From Osmia lignaria lignaria (Eukaryota > Arthropoda > Insecta > Hymenoptera > Megachilidae), in NCBI RefSeq assembly GCF_051020975.1, contig NW_027478167.1, positions 5,456,001 through 5,520,000 on the forward strand: a DNA stretch of 64,000 nt. The letters are read 5' to 3'. Of this stretch, positions 9,304-24,114 are shown in pieces. Below the pieces are notes generated by a model. It saw nothing but the letters and a program-made list of their open reading frames with translations. It was not told the DNA's origin and ran no database searches. The position numbers were made by a program, and so were the translations under genes. Every line of letters begins with the position of its first letter. The stretch's first letter is position 1.

Positions 9304-12300
9304 TTGCAGATTTATCTCAAGGGAAGGGGCCTGACGGACATATTTCGAGATATTTCTTCTTCTTGTTGTTCTTCTTCTGCACAGCTAAGCTGCAAGTGGC
9401 ATTTGCGGCTCGCACTAGTGCAGAGTTATCTCAAAGAAAGGGGCCACGGTGTTTCTGTATCTCTATTATGTTGGTGCAGCTTTGGAACTTTTAAATATCT
9501 CGATATATCTCGAAAACTACGCTTCTGATCAAAAAATATCATAGAACATAAATTGTAGGAAACATAATTCTCTCCAAAAAAGGTCTCTTAACATTTTGCC
9601 ATAGCTCGCTTCGTTTCCGAGATATTTGCAGATATATCTCAAGGGAAGGGGCCTGACGGACATATTTCGAGATATGTCTTCTTCTTGTTGTTCTTCTTCT
9701 GCACAGCTAAGCTGGAAGTGGCATTTACAGCTCGCAATAGTGCAGAGTTATCTCAAAGAAAGGGGCCACGGTGTTTCTGTATCTCTATTATGTTGGTGCG
9801 GCTTCGGAACTTTTAAATATCTTGATATATCTCGAGAACTACGCATCTGATCAAAAAATATCATAGAACATAAAAAGTAGGAAACTTAATTCTCTACAAA
9901 AAAGGTCTCTTAACATTTTGCCATAGCTCGCTTCGTTTCCGAGATATTTGCAGATTTATCTCAAGGGAAGGGGCCTGACGGACATATTTCGAGATATTTC
10001 TTCTTCTTGTTGTACTTCTTCTGCACAGCTAAGCTGGAAGTGGCATTTGCGGCTCGCACTAGTGCAGAGTTATCTCAAAGAAAGGGGCCACGGTGTTTCT
10101 GTATCCCTATCATGTTGGTGCGGCTTCGGAACTTTTAAATATCTCGATATATCTCGAAAACTACGCTTCTGATCAAAAAATATCATAGAACATAAATTGT
10201 AGGAAACATAATTCTCTACAAAAAAGGTCTCTTAACATTTTGCCATAGCTCGCTTCGTTTCCGAGATATTTGCAGATTTATCTCAAGGGATGGGGCCTAA
10301 CGGACATATTTCGAGATATTTCTTCTTCTTGTTGTTCTTCTTCTGCACAGCTAAACTGGAAGTGGCATTTCCAGCTCGCAATAGTGCAGAGTTATCTCAA
10401 AGAGAGGGGCCACGGTGTTTCTGTATCTCTATTATGTTGGTGCGGCTTTGGAACTTTTAAATATCTCGATATATCTCGAAAACTACGCTTCTGATCAAAA
10501 AATATCATAGAACATAAATTGTAGGAAACATAATTCTCTACAAAAAAGGTCTCTTAACATTTTGCCATAGCTCGCTTCGTTTCCGAGATATTTGCAGATA
10601 TATCTCAAGGGAAGGGGCCTGACGGACATGTTTCGAGATATTTCTTCTTCTTGTTGTTCTTCTCCTGCACAGCTAAGCTGGAAGTGGCATTTACAGCTCG
10701 CAATACTGCAGAGTTATCTCAAAGAAAGGGGCCACGGTGTTTCTGTATCTCTATTATGTTGGTGCGGCTTCGGAACTTTTAAATATCTTGATATATCTCG
10801 AGAACTACGCATCTGATCAAAAAATATCATAGAACATAAAAAGTAGGAAACTTAATTCTCTACAAAAAAGGTCTCTTAACATTTTGCCATAGCTCGCTTC
10901 GTTTCCGAGATATTTGCAGATTTATCTCAAGGGAAGGGGCCTGACGGACATATTTCGAGATATTTCTTCTTCTTGTTGTTCTTCTTCTGCACAGCTAAGC
11001 TGGAAGTGGCATTTGCGGCTCGCACTAGTGCAGAGTTATCTCAAAGAAAGGGGCCACGGTGTTTCTGTATCTCTATTATGTTGGTGCAGCTTTGGAACTT
11101 TTAAATATCCCGATATATCTCGAAAACTACGCTTCTGATCAAAAAATATCATAGAACATAAATTGTAGGAAACATAATTCTCTCCAAAAAAGGTCTCTTA
11201 ACATTTTGCCATAGCTCGCTTCGTTTCCGAGATATTTGCAGATATATCTCAAGGGAAGGGGCCTGACGGACATATTTCGAGATATGTCTTCTTCTTGTTG
11301 TTCTTCTTCTGCACAGCTAAGCTGGAAGTGGCATTTACAGCTCGCAATAGTGCAGAGTTATCTCAAAGAAAGGGGCCACGGTGTTTCTGTATCTCTATTA
11401 TGTTGGTGCGGCTTCGGAACTTTTAAATATCTTGATATATCTCGAGAACTACGCATCTGATCAAAAAATATCATAGAACATAAAAAGTAGGAAACTTAAT
11501 TCTCTACAAAAAAGGTCTCTTAACATTTTGCCATAGCTCGCTTCGTTTCCGAGATATTTGCAGATTTATCTCAAGGGAAGGGGCCTGACGGACATATTTC
11601 GAGATATTTCTTCTTCTTGTTGTACTTCTTCTGCACAGCTAAGCTGGAAGTGGCATTTGCGGCTCGCACTAGTGCAGAGTTATCTCAAAGAAAGGGGCCA
11701 CGGTGTTTCTGTATCCCTATCATGTTGGTGCGGCTTCGGAACTTTTAAATATCTCGATATATCTCGAAAACTACGCTTCTGATCAAAAAATATCATAGAA
11801 CATAAATTGTAGGAAACATAATTCTCTACAAAAAAGGTCTCTTAACATTTTGCCATAGCTCGCTTCGTTTCCGAGATATTTGCAGATTTATCTCAAGGGA
11901 TGGGGCCTAACGGACATATTTCGAGATATTTCTTCTTCTTGTTGTTCTTCTTCTGCACAGCTAAACTGGAAGTGGCATTTCCAGCTCGCAATAGTGCAGA
12001 GTTATCTCAAAGAGAGGGGCCACGGTGTTTCTGTATCTCTATTATGTTGGTGCGGCTTCGGAACTTTTAAATATCTTGATATATCTCGAGAGCTACGCGT
12101 CTGATCAAAAAATATCATAGAACATAAAAAGTAGGAAACATAATTCTCTACAAAAAAGGTCTCTTAACATTTTGCCATAGCTCGCTTCGTTTCCGAGATA
12201 TTTGCAGATTTATCTCAAGGGAAGTGGCCTGACGGACATATTTCGAGATATTTCTTCTTCTTGTTGTTCTTCTGCTGCACAGCTAAGCTGGAAGTGGCAT

Positions 12301-15300
12301 TTGCGGCTCGCACTAGTGCAGAGTTATCTCAAAGAAAGGGGCCACGGTGTTTTTGTATCTCTATTATGTTGGTGCGGCTTCGGAACTTTTAAATATCTTG
12401 ATATATCTCGAGAACTACGCATCTGATCAAAAAATATCATAGAACATAAAAAGTAGGAAACTTAATTCTCTACAAAAAAGGTCTCTCAACATTTTGCCAT
12501 AGCTCGCTTCGTTTCCGAGATATTTGCAGATTTATCTCAAGGGAAGGGGCCTGACGGACATATTTCGAGATATTTCTTCTTCTTGTTGTTCTTCTTCTGC
12601 ACAGCTAAGCTGGAAGTGGCATTTGCGGCTCGCACTAGTGCAGAGTTATCTCAAAGAAAGGGGCCACGGTGTTTCTGTATCTCTATTATGTTGGTGCGGC
12701 TTTGGAACTTTTAAATATCTCGATATATCTCGAAAACTACGCTTCTGATCAAAAAATATCATAGAACATAAATTATAGGAAACATAATTCTCTACAAAAA
12801 AGGTCTCTTAACATTTTGCCATAGCTCGCTTCGTTTCCGAGATATTTGCAGATATATCTCAAGGGAAGGGGCCTGACGGACATATTTCGAGATATTTCTT
12901 CTTCTTGTTGTTCTTCTTCTGCACAGCTAAACTGGAAGTGGCATTTCCAGCTCGCAATAGTGCAGAGTTATCTCAAAGAGAGGGGCCACGGTGTTTCTGT
13001 ATCTCTATTATGTTGGTGCGGCTTCGGAACTTTTAAATATCTTGATATATCTCGAGAACTACGCATCTGATCAAAAAATATCATAGAACATAAAAAGTAG
13101 GAAACTTAATTCTCTACAAAAAAGGTCTCTCAACATTTTGCCATAGCTCGCTTCGTTTCCGAGATATTTGCAGATTTATCTCAAGGGAAGGGGCCTGACG
13201 GACATATTTCGAGATATTTCTTCTTCTTGTTGTTCTTCTTCTGCACAGCTAAGCTGGAAGTGGCATTTGCGGCTCGCACTAGTGCAGAGTTATCTCAAAG
13301 AAAGGGGCCACGGTGTTTCTGTATCTCTATTATGTTGGTGCGGCTTTGGAACTTTTAAATATCTCGATATATCTCGAAAACTACGCTTCTGATCAAAAAA
13401 TATCATAGAACATAAATTATAGGAAACATAATTCTCTACAAAAAAGGTCTCTTAACATTTTGCCATAGCTCGCTTCGTTTCCGAGATATTTGCAGATATA
13501 TCTCAAGGGAAGGGGCCTGACGGACATATTTCGAGATATTTCTTCTTCTTGTTGTTCTTCTTCTGCACAGCTAAACTGGATGTGGCATTTCCAGCTCGCA
13601 ATAGTGCAGAGTTATCTCAAAGAGAGGGGCCACGGTGTTTCTGTATCTCTATTATGTTGGTGCGGCTTCGGAACTTTTAAATATCTTGATATATCTCGAG
13701 AACTACGCATCTGATCAAAAAATATCATAGAACATAAAAAGTAGGAAACTTAATTCTCTACAAAAAAGGTCTCTCAACATTTTGCCATAGCTCGCTTCGT
13801 TTCCGAGATATTTGCAGATTTATCTCAAGGGAAGGGGCCTGACGGACATATTTCGAGATATTTCTTCTTCTTGTTGTTCTTCTTCTGCACAGCTAAGCTG
13901 GAAGTGGCATTTGCGGCTCGCACTAGTGCAGAGTTATCTCAAAGAAAGGGGCCACGGTGTTTCTGTATCTCTATTATGTTGGTGCGGCTTTGGAACTTTT
14001 AAATATCTCGATATATCTCGAAAACTACGCTTCTGATCAAAAAATATCATAGAACATAAATTGTAGGAAACATAATTCTCTACAAAAAAGGTCTCTTAAC
14101 ATTTTGCCATAGCTCGCTTCGTTTCCGAGATATTTGCAGATATATCTCAAGGGAAGGGGCCTGACGGACATGTTTCGAGATATTTCTTCTTCTTGTTGTT
14201 CTTCTCCTGCACAGCTAAGCTGGAAGTGGCATTTACAGCTCGCAATACTGCAGAGTTATCTCAAAGAAAGGGGCCACGGTGTTTCTGTATCTCTATTATG
14301 TTGGTGCGGCTTCGGAACTTTTAAATATCTTGATATATCTCGAGAACTACGCATCTGATCAAAAAATATCATAGAACATAAAAAGTAGGAAACTTAATTC
14401 TCTACAAAAAAGGTCTCTTAACATTTTGCCATAGCTCGCTTCGTTTCCGAGATATTTGCAGATTTATCTCAAGGGAAGGGGCCTGACGGACATATTTCGA
14501 GATATTTCTTCTTCTTGTTGTTCTTCTTCTGCACAGCTAAGCTGGAAGTGGCATTTGCGGCTCGCACTAGTGCAGAGTTATCTCAAAGAAAGGGGCCACG
14601 GTGTTTCTGTATCTCTATTATGTTGGTGCAGCTTTGGAACTTTTAAATATCTCGATATATCTCGAAAACTACGCTTCTGATCAAAAAATATCATAGAACA
14701 TAAATTGTAGGAAACATAATTCTCTCCAAAAAAGGTCTCTTAACATTTTGCCATAGCTCGCTTCGTTTCCGAGATATTTGCAGATATATCTCAAGGGAAG
14801 GGGCCTGACGGACATGTTTCGAGATATGTCTTCTTCTTGTTGTTCTTCTTCTGCACAGCTAAGCTGGAAGTGGCATTTACAGCTCGCAATAGTGCAGAGT
14901 TATCTCAAAGAAAGGGGCCACGGTGTTTCTGTATCTCTATTATGTTGGTGCGGCTTCGGAACTTTTAAATATCTTGATATATCTCGAGAACTACGCATCT
15001 GATCAAAAAATATCATAGAACATAAAAAGTAGGAAACTTAATTCTCTACAAAAAAGGTCTCTTAACATTTTGCCATAGCTCGCTTCGTTTCCGAGATATT
15101 TGCAGATTTATCTCAAGGGAAGGGGCCTGACGGACATATTTCGAGATATTTCTTCTTCTTGTTGTACTTCTTCTGCACAGCTAAGCTGGAAGTGGCATTT
15201 GCGGCTCGCACTAGTGCAGAGTTATCTCAAAGAAAGGGGCCACGGTGTTTCTGTATCCCTATCATGTTGGTGCGGCTTCGGAACTTTTAAATATCTCGAT

Positions 15301-17031
15301 ATATCTCGAAAACTACGCTTCTGATCAAAAAATATCATAGAACATAAATTGTAGGAAACATAATTCTCTACAAAAAAGGTCTCTTAACATTTTGCCATAG
15401 CTCGCTTCGTTTCCGAGATATTTGCAGATTTATCTCAAGGGATGGGGCCTAACGGACATATTTCGAGATATTTCTTCTTCTTGTTGTTCTTCTTCTGCAC
15501 AGCTAAACTGGAAGTGGCATTTCCAGCTCGCAATAGTGCAGAGTTATCTCAAAGAGAGGGGCCACGGTGTTTCTGTATCTCTATTATGTTGGTGCGGCTT
15601 CGGAACTTTTAAATATCTTGATATATCTCGAGAGCTACGCGTCTGATCAAAAAATATCATAGAACATAAAAAGTAGGAAACATAATTCTCTACAAAAAAG
15701 GTCTCTTAACATTTTGCCATAGCTCGCTTCGTTTCCGAGATATTTGCAGATTTATCTCAAGGGAAGTGGCCTGACGGACATATTTCGAGATATTTCTTCT
15801 TCTTGTTGTTCTTCTGCTGCACAGCTAAGCTGGAAGTGGCATTTGCGGCTCGCACTAGTGCAGAGTTATCTCAAAGAAAGGGGCCACGGTGTTTCTGTAT
15901 CTCTATTATGTTGGTGCGGCTTCGGAACTTTTAAATATCTTGATATATCTCGAGAGCTACGCGTCTGATCAAAAAATATCATAGAACATAAAAAGTAGGA
16001 AACTCAATTCTCTACAAAAAAGGTCTCTTAACATTTTGCCATAGCTCGCTTCGTTTCCGAGATATTTGCAGATTTATCTCAAGGGAAGTGGCCTGACGGA
16101 CATATTTCGAGATATTTCTTCTTCTTGTTGTTCTTCTGCTGCACAGCTAAGCTGGAAGTGGCATTTGCGGCTCGCACTAGTGCAGAGTTATCTCAAAGAA
16201 AGGGGCCACGGTGTTTCTGTATCCCTATTATGTTGGTGCGGCTTCGGAACTTTTAAATATCTCGATATATCTCGAAAACTACGCTTCTGATCAAAAAATA
16301 TCATAGAACATAAATTGTAGGAAACATAATTCTCTACAAAAAAGGTCTCTTAACATTTTGCCATAGCTCGCTTCGTTTCCGAGATATTTGCAGATGTATC
16401 TCAAGGGATGGGGCCTAACGGACATATTTCGAGATATTTCTTCTTCTTGTTGTTCTTCTTCTGCACAGCTAAACTGGAAGTGGCATTTCCAGCTCGCAAT
16501 AGTGCAGAGTTATCTCAAAGAGAGGGGCCACGGTGTTTCTGTATCTCTATTATGTTGGTGCGGCTTCGGAACTTTTAAATATCTTGATATATCTCGAGAG
16601 CTACGCGTCTGATCAAAAAATATCATAGAACATAAAAAGTAGGAAACATAATTCTCTACAAAAAAGGTCTCTTAACATTTTGCCATAGCTCGCTTCGTTT
16701 CCGAGATATTTGCAGATTTATCTCAAGGGAAGTGGCCTGACGGACATATTTCGAGATATTTCTTCTTCTTGTTGTTCTTCTGCTGCACAGCTAAGCTGGA
16801 AGTGGCATTTGCGGCTCGCACTAGTGCAGAGTTATCTCAAAGAAAGGGGCCACGGTGTTTCTGTATCTCTATTATGTTGGTGCGGCTTCGGAACTTTTAA
16901 ATATCTTGATATATCTCGAGAACTACGCATCTGATCAGAAAATATCATAGAAGATAAAAAGTAGGAAACTTAATTCTCTACAAAAAAGGTCTCTTAACAG
17001 TTTGCCATAGCTCGCTTCGTTTCCGAGATAT
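9304..17031. repeat. Array segment: 4- to 6-unit cassettes in three displaced copies
   Basis: A four-unit cassette occurs at 9304-10591, 10914-12201 and 14456-15743: class A with tgcagctttgg, B with gatatgtcttc, A with ttgtacttc plus cccta, and C with gggatgggg. The longer stretch 10592-12523 corresponds to 14134-16065, 3542 bp (11 units) away, with a few differences (cccgatat at 11108 and catgtttcg at 14813). A 644-bp A+C dimer sharing aaattatagg is tandem at 12524-13167 and 13168-13811. Units 15422-16387 and 16388-17031 repeat a C+E order. Confidence 0.8.
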
Positions 17032-18641
17032 TTGCAGATTTATCTCAAGGGAAGGGGCCTGACGGACATATTTCGAGATATTTCTTCTTCTTGTTGTTCT
17101 TCTTCTGCACAGCTAAGCTGGAAGTGGCATTTGCGGCTCGCACTAGTGCAGAGTTATCTCAAAGAAAGGGGCCACGGTGTTTCTGTATCTCTATTATGTT
17201 GGTGCGGCTTTGGAACTTTTAAATATCTCGATATATCTCGAAAACTACGCTTCTGATCAAAAAATATCATAGAACATAAATTGTAGGAAACATAATTCTC
17301 TACAAAAAAGGTCTCGTAACATTTTGCCATAGCTCGCTTCGTTTCCGAGATATTTGCAGATATATCTCAAGGGAAGGGGCCTGACGGACATATTTCGAGA
17401 CATTTCTTCTTCTTGTTGTTCTTCTCCTGCACAGCTAAGCTGGAAGTGGCATTTGCAGCTCGCAATACTGCAGAGTTATCTCAAAGAAAGGGGCCACGGT
17501 GTTTCTGTATCTCTATTATGTTGGTGCGGCTTCGGAACTTTTAAATATCTTGATATATCTCGAGAACTACGCATCTGATCAAAAAATATCATAGAACATA
17601 AAAAGTAGGAAACTTAATTCTCTACAAAAAAGGTCTCTTAACATTTTGCCATAGCTCGCTTCGTTTCCGAGATATTTGCAGATTTATCTCAAGGGAAGGG
17701 GCCTGACGGACATATTTCGAGATATTTCTTCTTCTTGTTGTTCTTCTTCTGCACAGCTAAGCTGGAAGTGGCATTTGCGGCTCGCACTAGTGCAGAGTTA
17801 TCTCAAAGAAAGGGGCCACGGTGTTTCTGTATCCCTATTATGTTGGTGCGGCTTCGGAACTTTTAAATATCTCGATATATCTCGAAAACTACGCTTCTGA
17901 TCAAAAAATATCATAGAACATAAATTGTAGGAAACATAATTCTCTACAAAAAAGGTCTCTTAACATTTTGCCGTAGCTCGCTTCGTTTCCGAGATATTTG
18001 CAGATTTATCTCAAGGGAAGGGGCCTGACGGACATATTTAAAGATATTTCTTCTTCTTGTTGTTCTTCTTCTGCACAGCTAAGCTGGAAGTGGCATTTGC
18101 AGCTCGCAATAGTTCAGAGTTATCTCAAAGAAAGGGGCCACGGTGTGTCTGTATCTCTATTATGTTGGTGCGGCTTCGGAACTTTTAAATATCTCGATAT
18201 ATCTCGAAAACTACGCTTCTGATCAAAAAATATCATAGAACATAAATTGTAGGAAACATAATTCTCTACAAAAAAGGTCTCTTAACATTTTGCCATAGCT
18301 CGATTCGTTTCCGAGATATTTGCAGATTTATCTCAAGGGAAGGGGCCTGACGGACATATTTCGAGATATTTCTTCTTCTTGTTGTTCTTCTTCTGCACAG
18401 CTAAACTGGAAGTGGCATTTCCAGCTCGCAATAGTGCAGAGTTATCTCAAAGAGAGGGGCCACGGTGTTTCTGTATCTCTATTATGTTGGTGCGGCTTCG
18501 GAACTTTTAAATATCTTGATATATCTCGAGAACTACGCATCTGATCAAAAAATATCATAGAACATAAAAAGTAGGAAACTTAATTCTCTACAAAAAAGGT
18601 CTCTCAACATTTTGCCATAGCTCGCTTCGTATCCGAGATAT
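17032..18641. repeat. Array segment: five mixed units
   Basis: The order A, B (ctcctgcac), A matches 7372-8337, 9660 bp or 30 units away. It is followed by a unit with atttaaagat and gttcagag (17998, a B left part joined to an A right part) and a class C unit (18320). No tandem higher-order period is visible inside this stretch. Confidence 0.7.
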
Positions 18642-19929
18642 TTGCAGATTTATCTCAAGGGAAGGGGCCTGACGGACATATTTCGAGATATTTCTTCTTC
18701 TTGTTGTACTTCTTCTGCACAGCTAAGCTGGAAGTGGCATTTGCGGCTCGCACTAGTGCAGAGTTATCTCAAAGAAAGGGGCCACGGTGTTTCTGTATCC
18801 CTATTATGTTGGTGCGGCTTCGGAACTTTTAAATATCTTGATATATCTCGAGAGCTACGCGTCTGATCAAAAAATATCATAGAACATAAAAAGTAGGAAA
18901 CATAATTCTCTACAAAAAAGGTCTCTTAACATTTTGCCATAGCTCGCTTCGTTTCCGAGATATTTGCAGATTTATCTCAAGGGAAGTGGCCTGACGGACA
19001 TATTTCGAGATATTTCTTCTTCTTGTTGTTCTTCTTCTGCACAGCTAAGCTGGAAGTGGCATTTACAGCTCGCAATAGTGCAGAGTTATCTCAAAGAACG
19101 GGGCCACGGTGTTTCTGTATCTCTATTATGTTGGTGCGGCTTCGGAACTTTTAAATATCTTGATATATCTCGAGAACTACGCATCTGATCAAAAAATATC
19201 GTAGAACATAAAAAGTAGGAAACTTAATTCTCTACAAAAAAGGTCTCTTAACATTTTGCCATAGCTCGCTTCGTTTCCGAGATATTTGCAGATTTATCTC
19301 AAGGGAAGGGGCCTGACGGACATATTTCGAGATATTTCTTCTTCTTGTTGTACTTCTTCTGCACAGCTAAGCTGGAAGTGGCATTTGCGGCTCGCACTAG
19401 TGCAGAGTTATCTCAAAGAAAGGGGCCACGGTGTTTCTGTATCCCTATTATGTTGGTGCGGCTTCGGAACTTTTAAATATCTTGATATATCTCGAGAGCT
19501 ACGCGTCTGATCAAAAAATATCATAGAACATAAAAAGTAGGAAACATAATTCTCTACAAAAAAGGTCTCTTAACATTTTGCCATAGCTCGCTTCGTTTCC
19601 GAGATATTTGCAGATTTATCTCAAGGGAAGTGGCCTGACGGACATATTTCGAGATATTTCTTCTTCTTGTTGTTCTTCTTCTGCACAGCTAAACTGGAAG
19701 TGGCATTTCCAGCTCGCAATAGTACAGAGTTATCTCAAAGAATGGGGCCACGGTGTTTCTGTATCTCTATTATGTTGGTGCGGCTTCGGAACTTTTAAAT
19801 ATCTTGATATATCTCGAGAACTACGCATCTGATCAAAAAATATCATAGAACATAAATAGTAGGAAACTTAATTCTCTACAAAAAAGGTCTCTCAACATTT
19901 TGCCATAGCTCGCTTCGTTTCCGAGATAT
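18642..19929. repeat. Tandem 644-bp dimer, two copies
   Basis: Copies 18642-19285 and 19286-19929. The first unit of each has ttgtacttc, cccta and a cgagagctacgcgtc end. The second has gggaagtgg. The second units differ in the middle: B-like at 18964, C-like with aatggggcc at 19608, so one was altered by exchange after duplication. Confidence 0.8.
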
Positions 19930-20895
19930 TTGCAGATTTATCTCAAGGGAAGGGGCCTAACGGACATATTTCCAGATATTTCTTCTTCTTGTTGTTCTTC
20001 TTCTGCACAGCTAAGCTGGAAGTGGCATTTGCAGCTCGCAATAGTGCAGAGTTATCTCAAAGAAAGGGGCCACGGTGTTTCTGTATCTCTATTATGTTGG
20101 TGCGGCTTCTTAACTTTTAAATATCTTGATATATCTCGAGAACTACGCATCTGATCAAAAAATATCATAGAACATAAAAAGTAGGAAACTCAATTCTCTA
20201 CAAAAAAGGTCTCTTAACATTTTGCAATAGCTCGCTTCGTTTCCGAGATATTTGCAGATTTATCTCAAGGGAAGGGGCCTGACGGACATATTTCGAGATA
20301 TTTCTTCTTCTTGTTGTTCTTCTTCTGCACAGCTAAACTGGAAGTGGCATTTGCGGCTCGCACTAGTGCAGAGTTATCTCAAAGAAAGGGGCCACGGTGT
20401 TTCTGTATCTCTATTATGTTGGTGCGGCTTCGGAACTTTTAAATATCTTGATATATCTCGAGAACTACGCATCTGATCCAAAAATATCATAGAACATAAA
20501 TAGTAGGAAACTTAATTCTCTACAAAAAAGGTCTCTCAACATTTTGCCATAGCTCGCTTCGTTTCCGAGATATTTGCAGATTTATCTCAAGGGAAGGGGC
20601 CTAACGGACATATTTCCAGATATTTCTTCTTCTTGTTGTTCTTCTTCTGCACAGCTAAGCTGGAAGTGGCATTTGCGGCTCGCACTAGTGCAGAGTTATC
20701 TCAAAGAAAGGGGCCACGGTGTTTCTGTATCTCTATTATGTTGGTGCGGCTTCGGAACTTTTAAATATCTTGATATATCTCGAGAACTACGCATCTGATC
20801 AAAAAATATCATAGAACATAAAAAGTAGGAAACATAATTCCATACAAAAAAGGTCTCTTAACATTTTGCCATAGCTCGCTTCGTTTCCGAGATAT
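19930..20895. repeat. Three transitional units
   Basis: Units at 19930 and 20574 have the catatttccagat variant. The unit at 20252 joins a class C left part to an A middle and a B end. 19930 uniquely reads cttcttaac where others read cttcggaac. They introduce monomers used in the 5-mer to the right. Confidence 0.7.
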
Positions 20896-23800
20896 TTGCA
20901 GATTTATCTCAAGGGAAGTGGCCTGACGGACATATTTCGAGATATTTCTTCTTCTTGTTGTTCTTCTTCTGCACAGCTAAGCTGGAAGTGGCATTTGCGG
21001 CTCGCACTAGTGCAGAGTTATCTCAAAGAATGGGGCCACGGTGTTTCTGTATCTCTATTATGTTGGTGCGGCTTCGGAACTTTTAAATATCTTGATATAT
21101 CTCGAGAACTACGCATCTGATCCAAAAATATCATAGAACATAAATAGTAGGAAACTTAATTCTCTACAAAAAAGGTCTCTCAACATTTTGCCATAGCTCG
21201 CTTCGTTTCCGAGATATTTGCAGATTTATCTCAAGGGAAGGGGCCTAACGGACATATTTCCAGATATTTCTTCTTCTTGTTGTTCTTCTTCTGCACAGCT
21301 AAGCTGGAAGTGGCATTTGCAGCTCGCAATAGTGCAGAGTTATCTCAAAGAAAGGGGCCACGGTGTTTCTGTATCTCTATTATGTTGGTGCGGCTTCGGA
21401 ACTTTTAAATATCTTGATATATCTCGAGATCTACGCATCTGATCAAAAAATATCATAGAACATAAAAAGTAGGAAACTTAATTCTCTACAAAAAAGGTCT
21501 CTCAACATTTTGCCATAGCTCGCTTCGTTTCCGAGATACTTGCCGATTTATCTCAAGGGAAGGGGCCTGACGGACATATTTCGAGATATTTCTTCTTCTT
21601 GTTGTTCTTCTTCTGCACAGCTAAGCTGGAAGTGGCATTTGCAGCTCGCAATTGTGCAGAGTTATCTCAAAGAGAGGGGCCACGGTGTTTCTGTATCTCT
21701 ATTATGTTGGTGCGGCTTCGGAACTTTTAAATATCTTGATATATCTCGAGAACTACGAATCTGATCAGAAAATATCATAGAAGATAAAAAGTAGGAAACT
21801 TAATTCTCTACAAAAAAGGTCTCTTAACATTTTGCCATAGCTCGCTTCGTTTCCGAGATATTTGCAGATTTATCTCAAGGGAAGGGGCCTGACGGACATA
21901 TTTCGAGATATTTCCTCTTCTTGTTGTTCTTCTTCTGCACAGCTAAGCTGGAAGTGGCATTTGCGGCTCGCACTAGTGCAGAGTTATCTCAAAGAAAGGG
22001 GCCACGGTGTTTCTGTATCTCTATTATGTTGGTGCGGCTTCGGAACTTTTAAATATCTTGATATATCTCGAGAACTACGCATCTGATCAAAAAATATCAT
22101 AGAACATAAAAAGTAGGAAACTCAATTCTCTACAAAAAAGGTCTCTTAACATTTTGCAATAGCTCGCTTCGTTTCCGAGATATTTGCAGATTTATCACAA
22201 GGGAAGGGGCCTGACGGACATATTTCGAGATATTTCTTCTTCTTGTTGTTCTTCTTCTGCACAGCTAAACTGGAAGTGGCATTTGCGGCTCGCACTAGTG
22301 CAGAGTTATCTCAAAGAAAGGGGCCACGGTGTTTCTGTATCTCTATTATGTTGGTGCGGCTTCGGAACTTTTAAATATCTCGATATATCTCGAGAACTAC
22401 GCATCTGATCAAAAAATATCATAGAACATAAAAAGTAGGAAACATAATTCCATACAAAAAAGGTCTCTTAACATTTTGCCATAGCTCGCTTCGTTTCCGA
22501 GATATTTGCAGATTTATCTCAAGGGAAGTGGCCTGACGGACATATTTCGAGATATTTCTTCTTCTTGTTGTTCTTCTTCTGCACAGCTAAGCTGGAAGTG
22601 GCATTTGCGGCTCGCACTAGTGCAGAGTTATCTCAAAGAATGGGGCCACGGTGTTTCTGTATCTCTATTATGTTGGTGCGGCTTCGGAACTTTTAAATAT
22701 CTTGATATATCTCGAGAACTACGCATCTGATCCAAAAATATCATAGAACATAAATAGTAGGAAACTTAATTCTCTACAAAAAAGGTCTCTTAACATTTTG
22801 CCATAGCTCGCTTCGTTTCCGAGATATTTGCAGATTTATCTCAAGGGAAGGGGCCTAACGGACATATTTCCAGATATTTCTTCTTCTTGTTGTTCTTCTT
22901 CTGCACAGCTAAGCTGGAAGTGGCATTTGCAGCTCGCAATAGTGCAGAGTTATCTCAAAGAAAGGGGCCACGGTGTTTCTGTATCTCTATTATGTTGGTG
23001 CGGCTTCGGAACTTTTAAATATCTTGATATATCTCGAGATCTACGCATCTGATCAAAAAATATCATAGAACATAAAAAGTAGGAAACTTAATTCTCTACA
23101 AAAAAGGTCTCTCAACATTTTGCCATAGCTCGCTTCGTTTCCGAGATACTTGCCGATTTATCTCAAGGGAAGGGGCCTGACGGACATATTTCGAGATATT
23201 TCTTCTTCTTGTTGTTCTTCTTCTGCACAGCTAAGCTGGAAGTGGCATTTGCAGCTCGCAATTGTGCAGAGTTATCTCAAAGAGAGGGGCCACGGTGTTT
23301 CTGTATCTCTATTATGTTGGTGCGGCTTCGGAACTTTTAAATATCTTGATATATCTCGAGAACTACGAATCTGATCAGAAAATATCATAGAAGATAAAAA
23401 GTAGGAAACTTAATTCTCTACAAAAAAGGTCTCTTAACATTTTGCCATAGCTCGCTTCGTTTCCGAGATATTTGCAGATTTATCTCAAGGGAAGGGGCCT
23501 GACGGACATATTTCGAGATATTTCTTCTTCTTGTTGTTCTTCTTCTGCACAGCTAAGCTGGAAGTGGCATTTGCGGCTCGCACTAGTGCAGAGTTATCTC
23601 AAAGAAAGGGGCCACGGTGTTTCTGTATCTCTATTATGTTGGTGCGGCTTCGGAACTGTTAAATATCTTGATATATCTCGAGAACTACGCATCTGATCAA
23701 AAAATATCATAGAACATAAAAAGTAGGAAACTTAATTCGCTACAAAAAGGTCTGTTAACATTTTGCCATAGCTCGCTTCGTTTCCGAGATATTTGCAGAT

Positions 23801-24114
23801 TTATCTCAAGGGAAGGGTCCTGATGGACATATTTCGAGATATTTCTTCTTCTTGTTGTTCTTCTTCTGCACAGCTAAACTGGAAGTGGCATTTGCGGCTC
23901 GCACTAGTGCAGAGTTATCTCAAAGAAAGGGGCCACGGTGTTTCTGTATCTCTATTATGTTGGTGCGGCTTCGGAACTTTTAAATATCTTGATATATCTC
24001 GAGAACTACGCATCTGATCAAAAAATATCATAGAACATAAAAAGTAGGAAACATAATTCCATACAAAAAAGGTCTCTTAACATTTTGCCATAGCTCGCTT
24101 CGTTTCCGAGATAT
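20896..24114. repeat. Higher-order repeat: 5-mer, two copies
   Basis: Copies 20896-22505 (1610 bp) and 22506-24114 (1609 bp). Order: E-like unit with aatggggcc; unit with ttccagat and cgagatctacgc; unit with gatacttgccgattt, caattgtgcag and a cagaaaatatc end; class A/B recombinant; class C/A recombinant. In the second copy the fourth unit gains ggaactgtt and the one-base deletion, and the fifth gains agggtcctgatgg, giving the parts of the later 643-bp dimer. Confidence 0.88.

Noticed and set aside
23739..23756. 321-bp units as sequencing homopolymer errors in the A tract
   Set aside because: The shorter A tract travels with flanking changes (ttcgct, tctgtt) and with ggaactgtt in all nine units, so it is a real variant. 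The two units at 31195 and 34734 lost a G instead; they are less certain but agree with each other.
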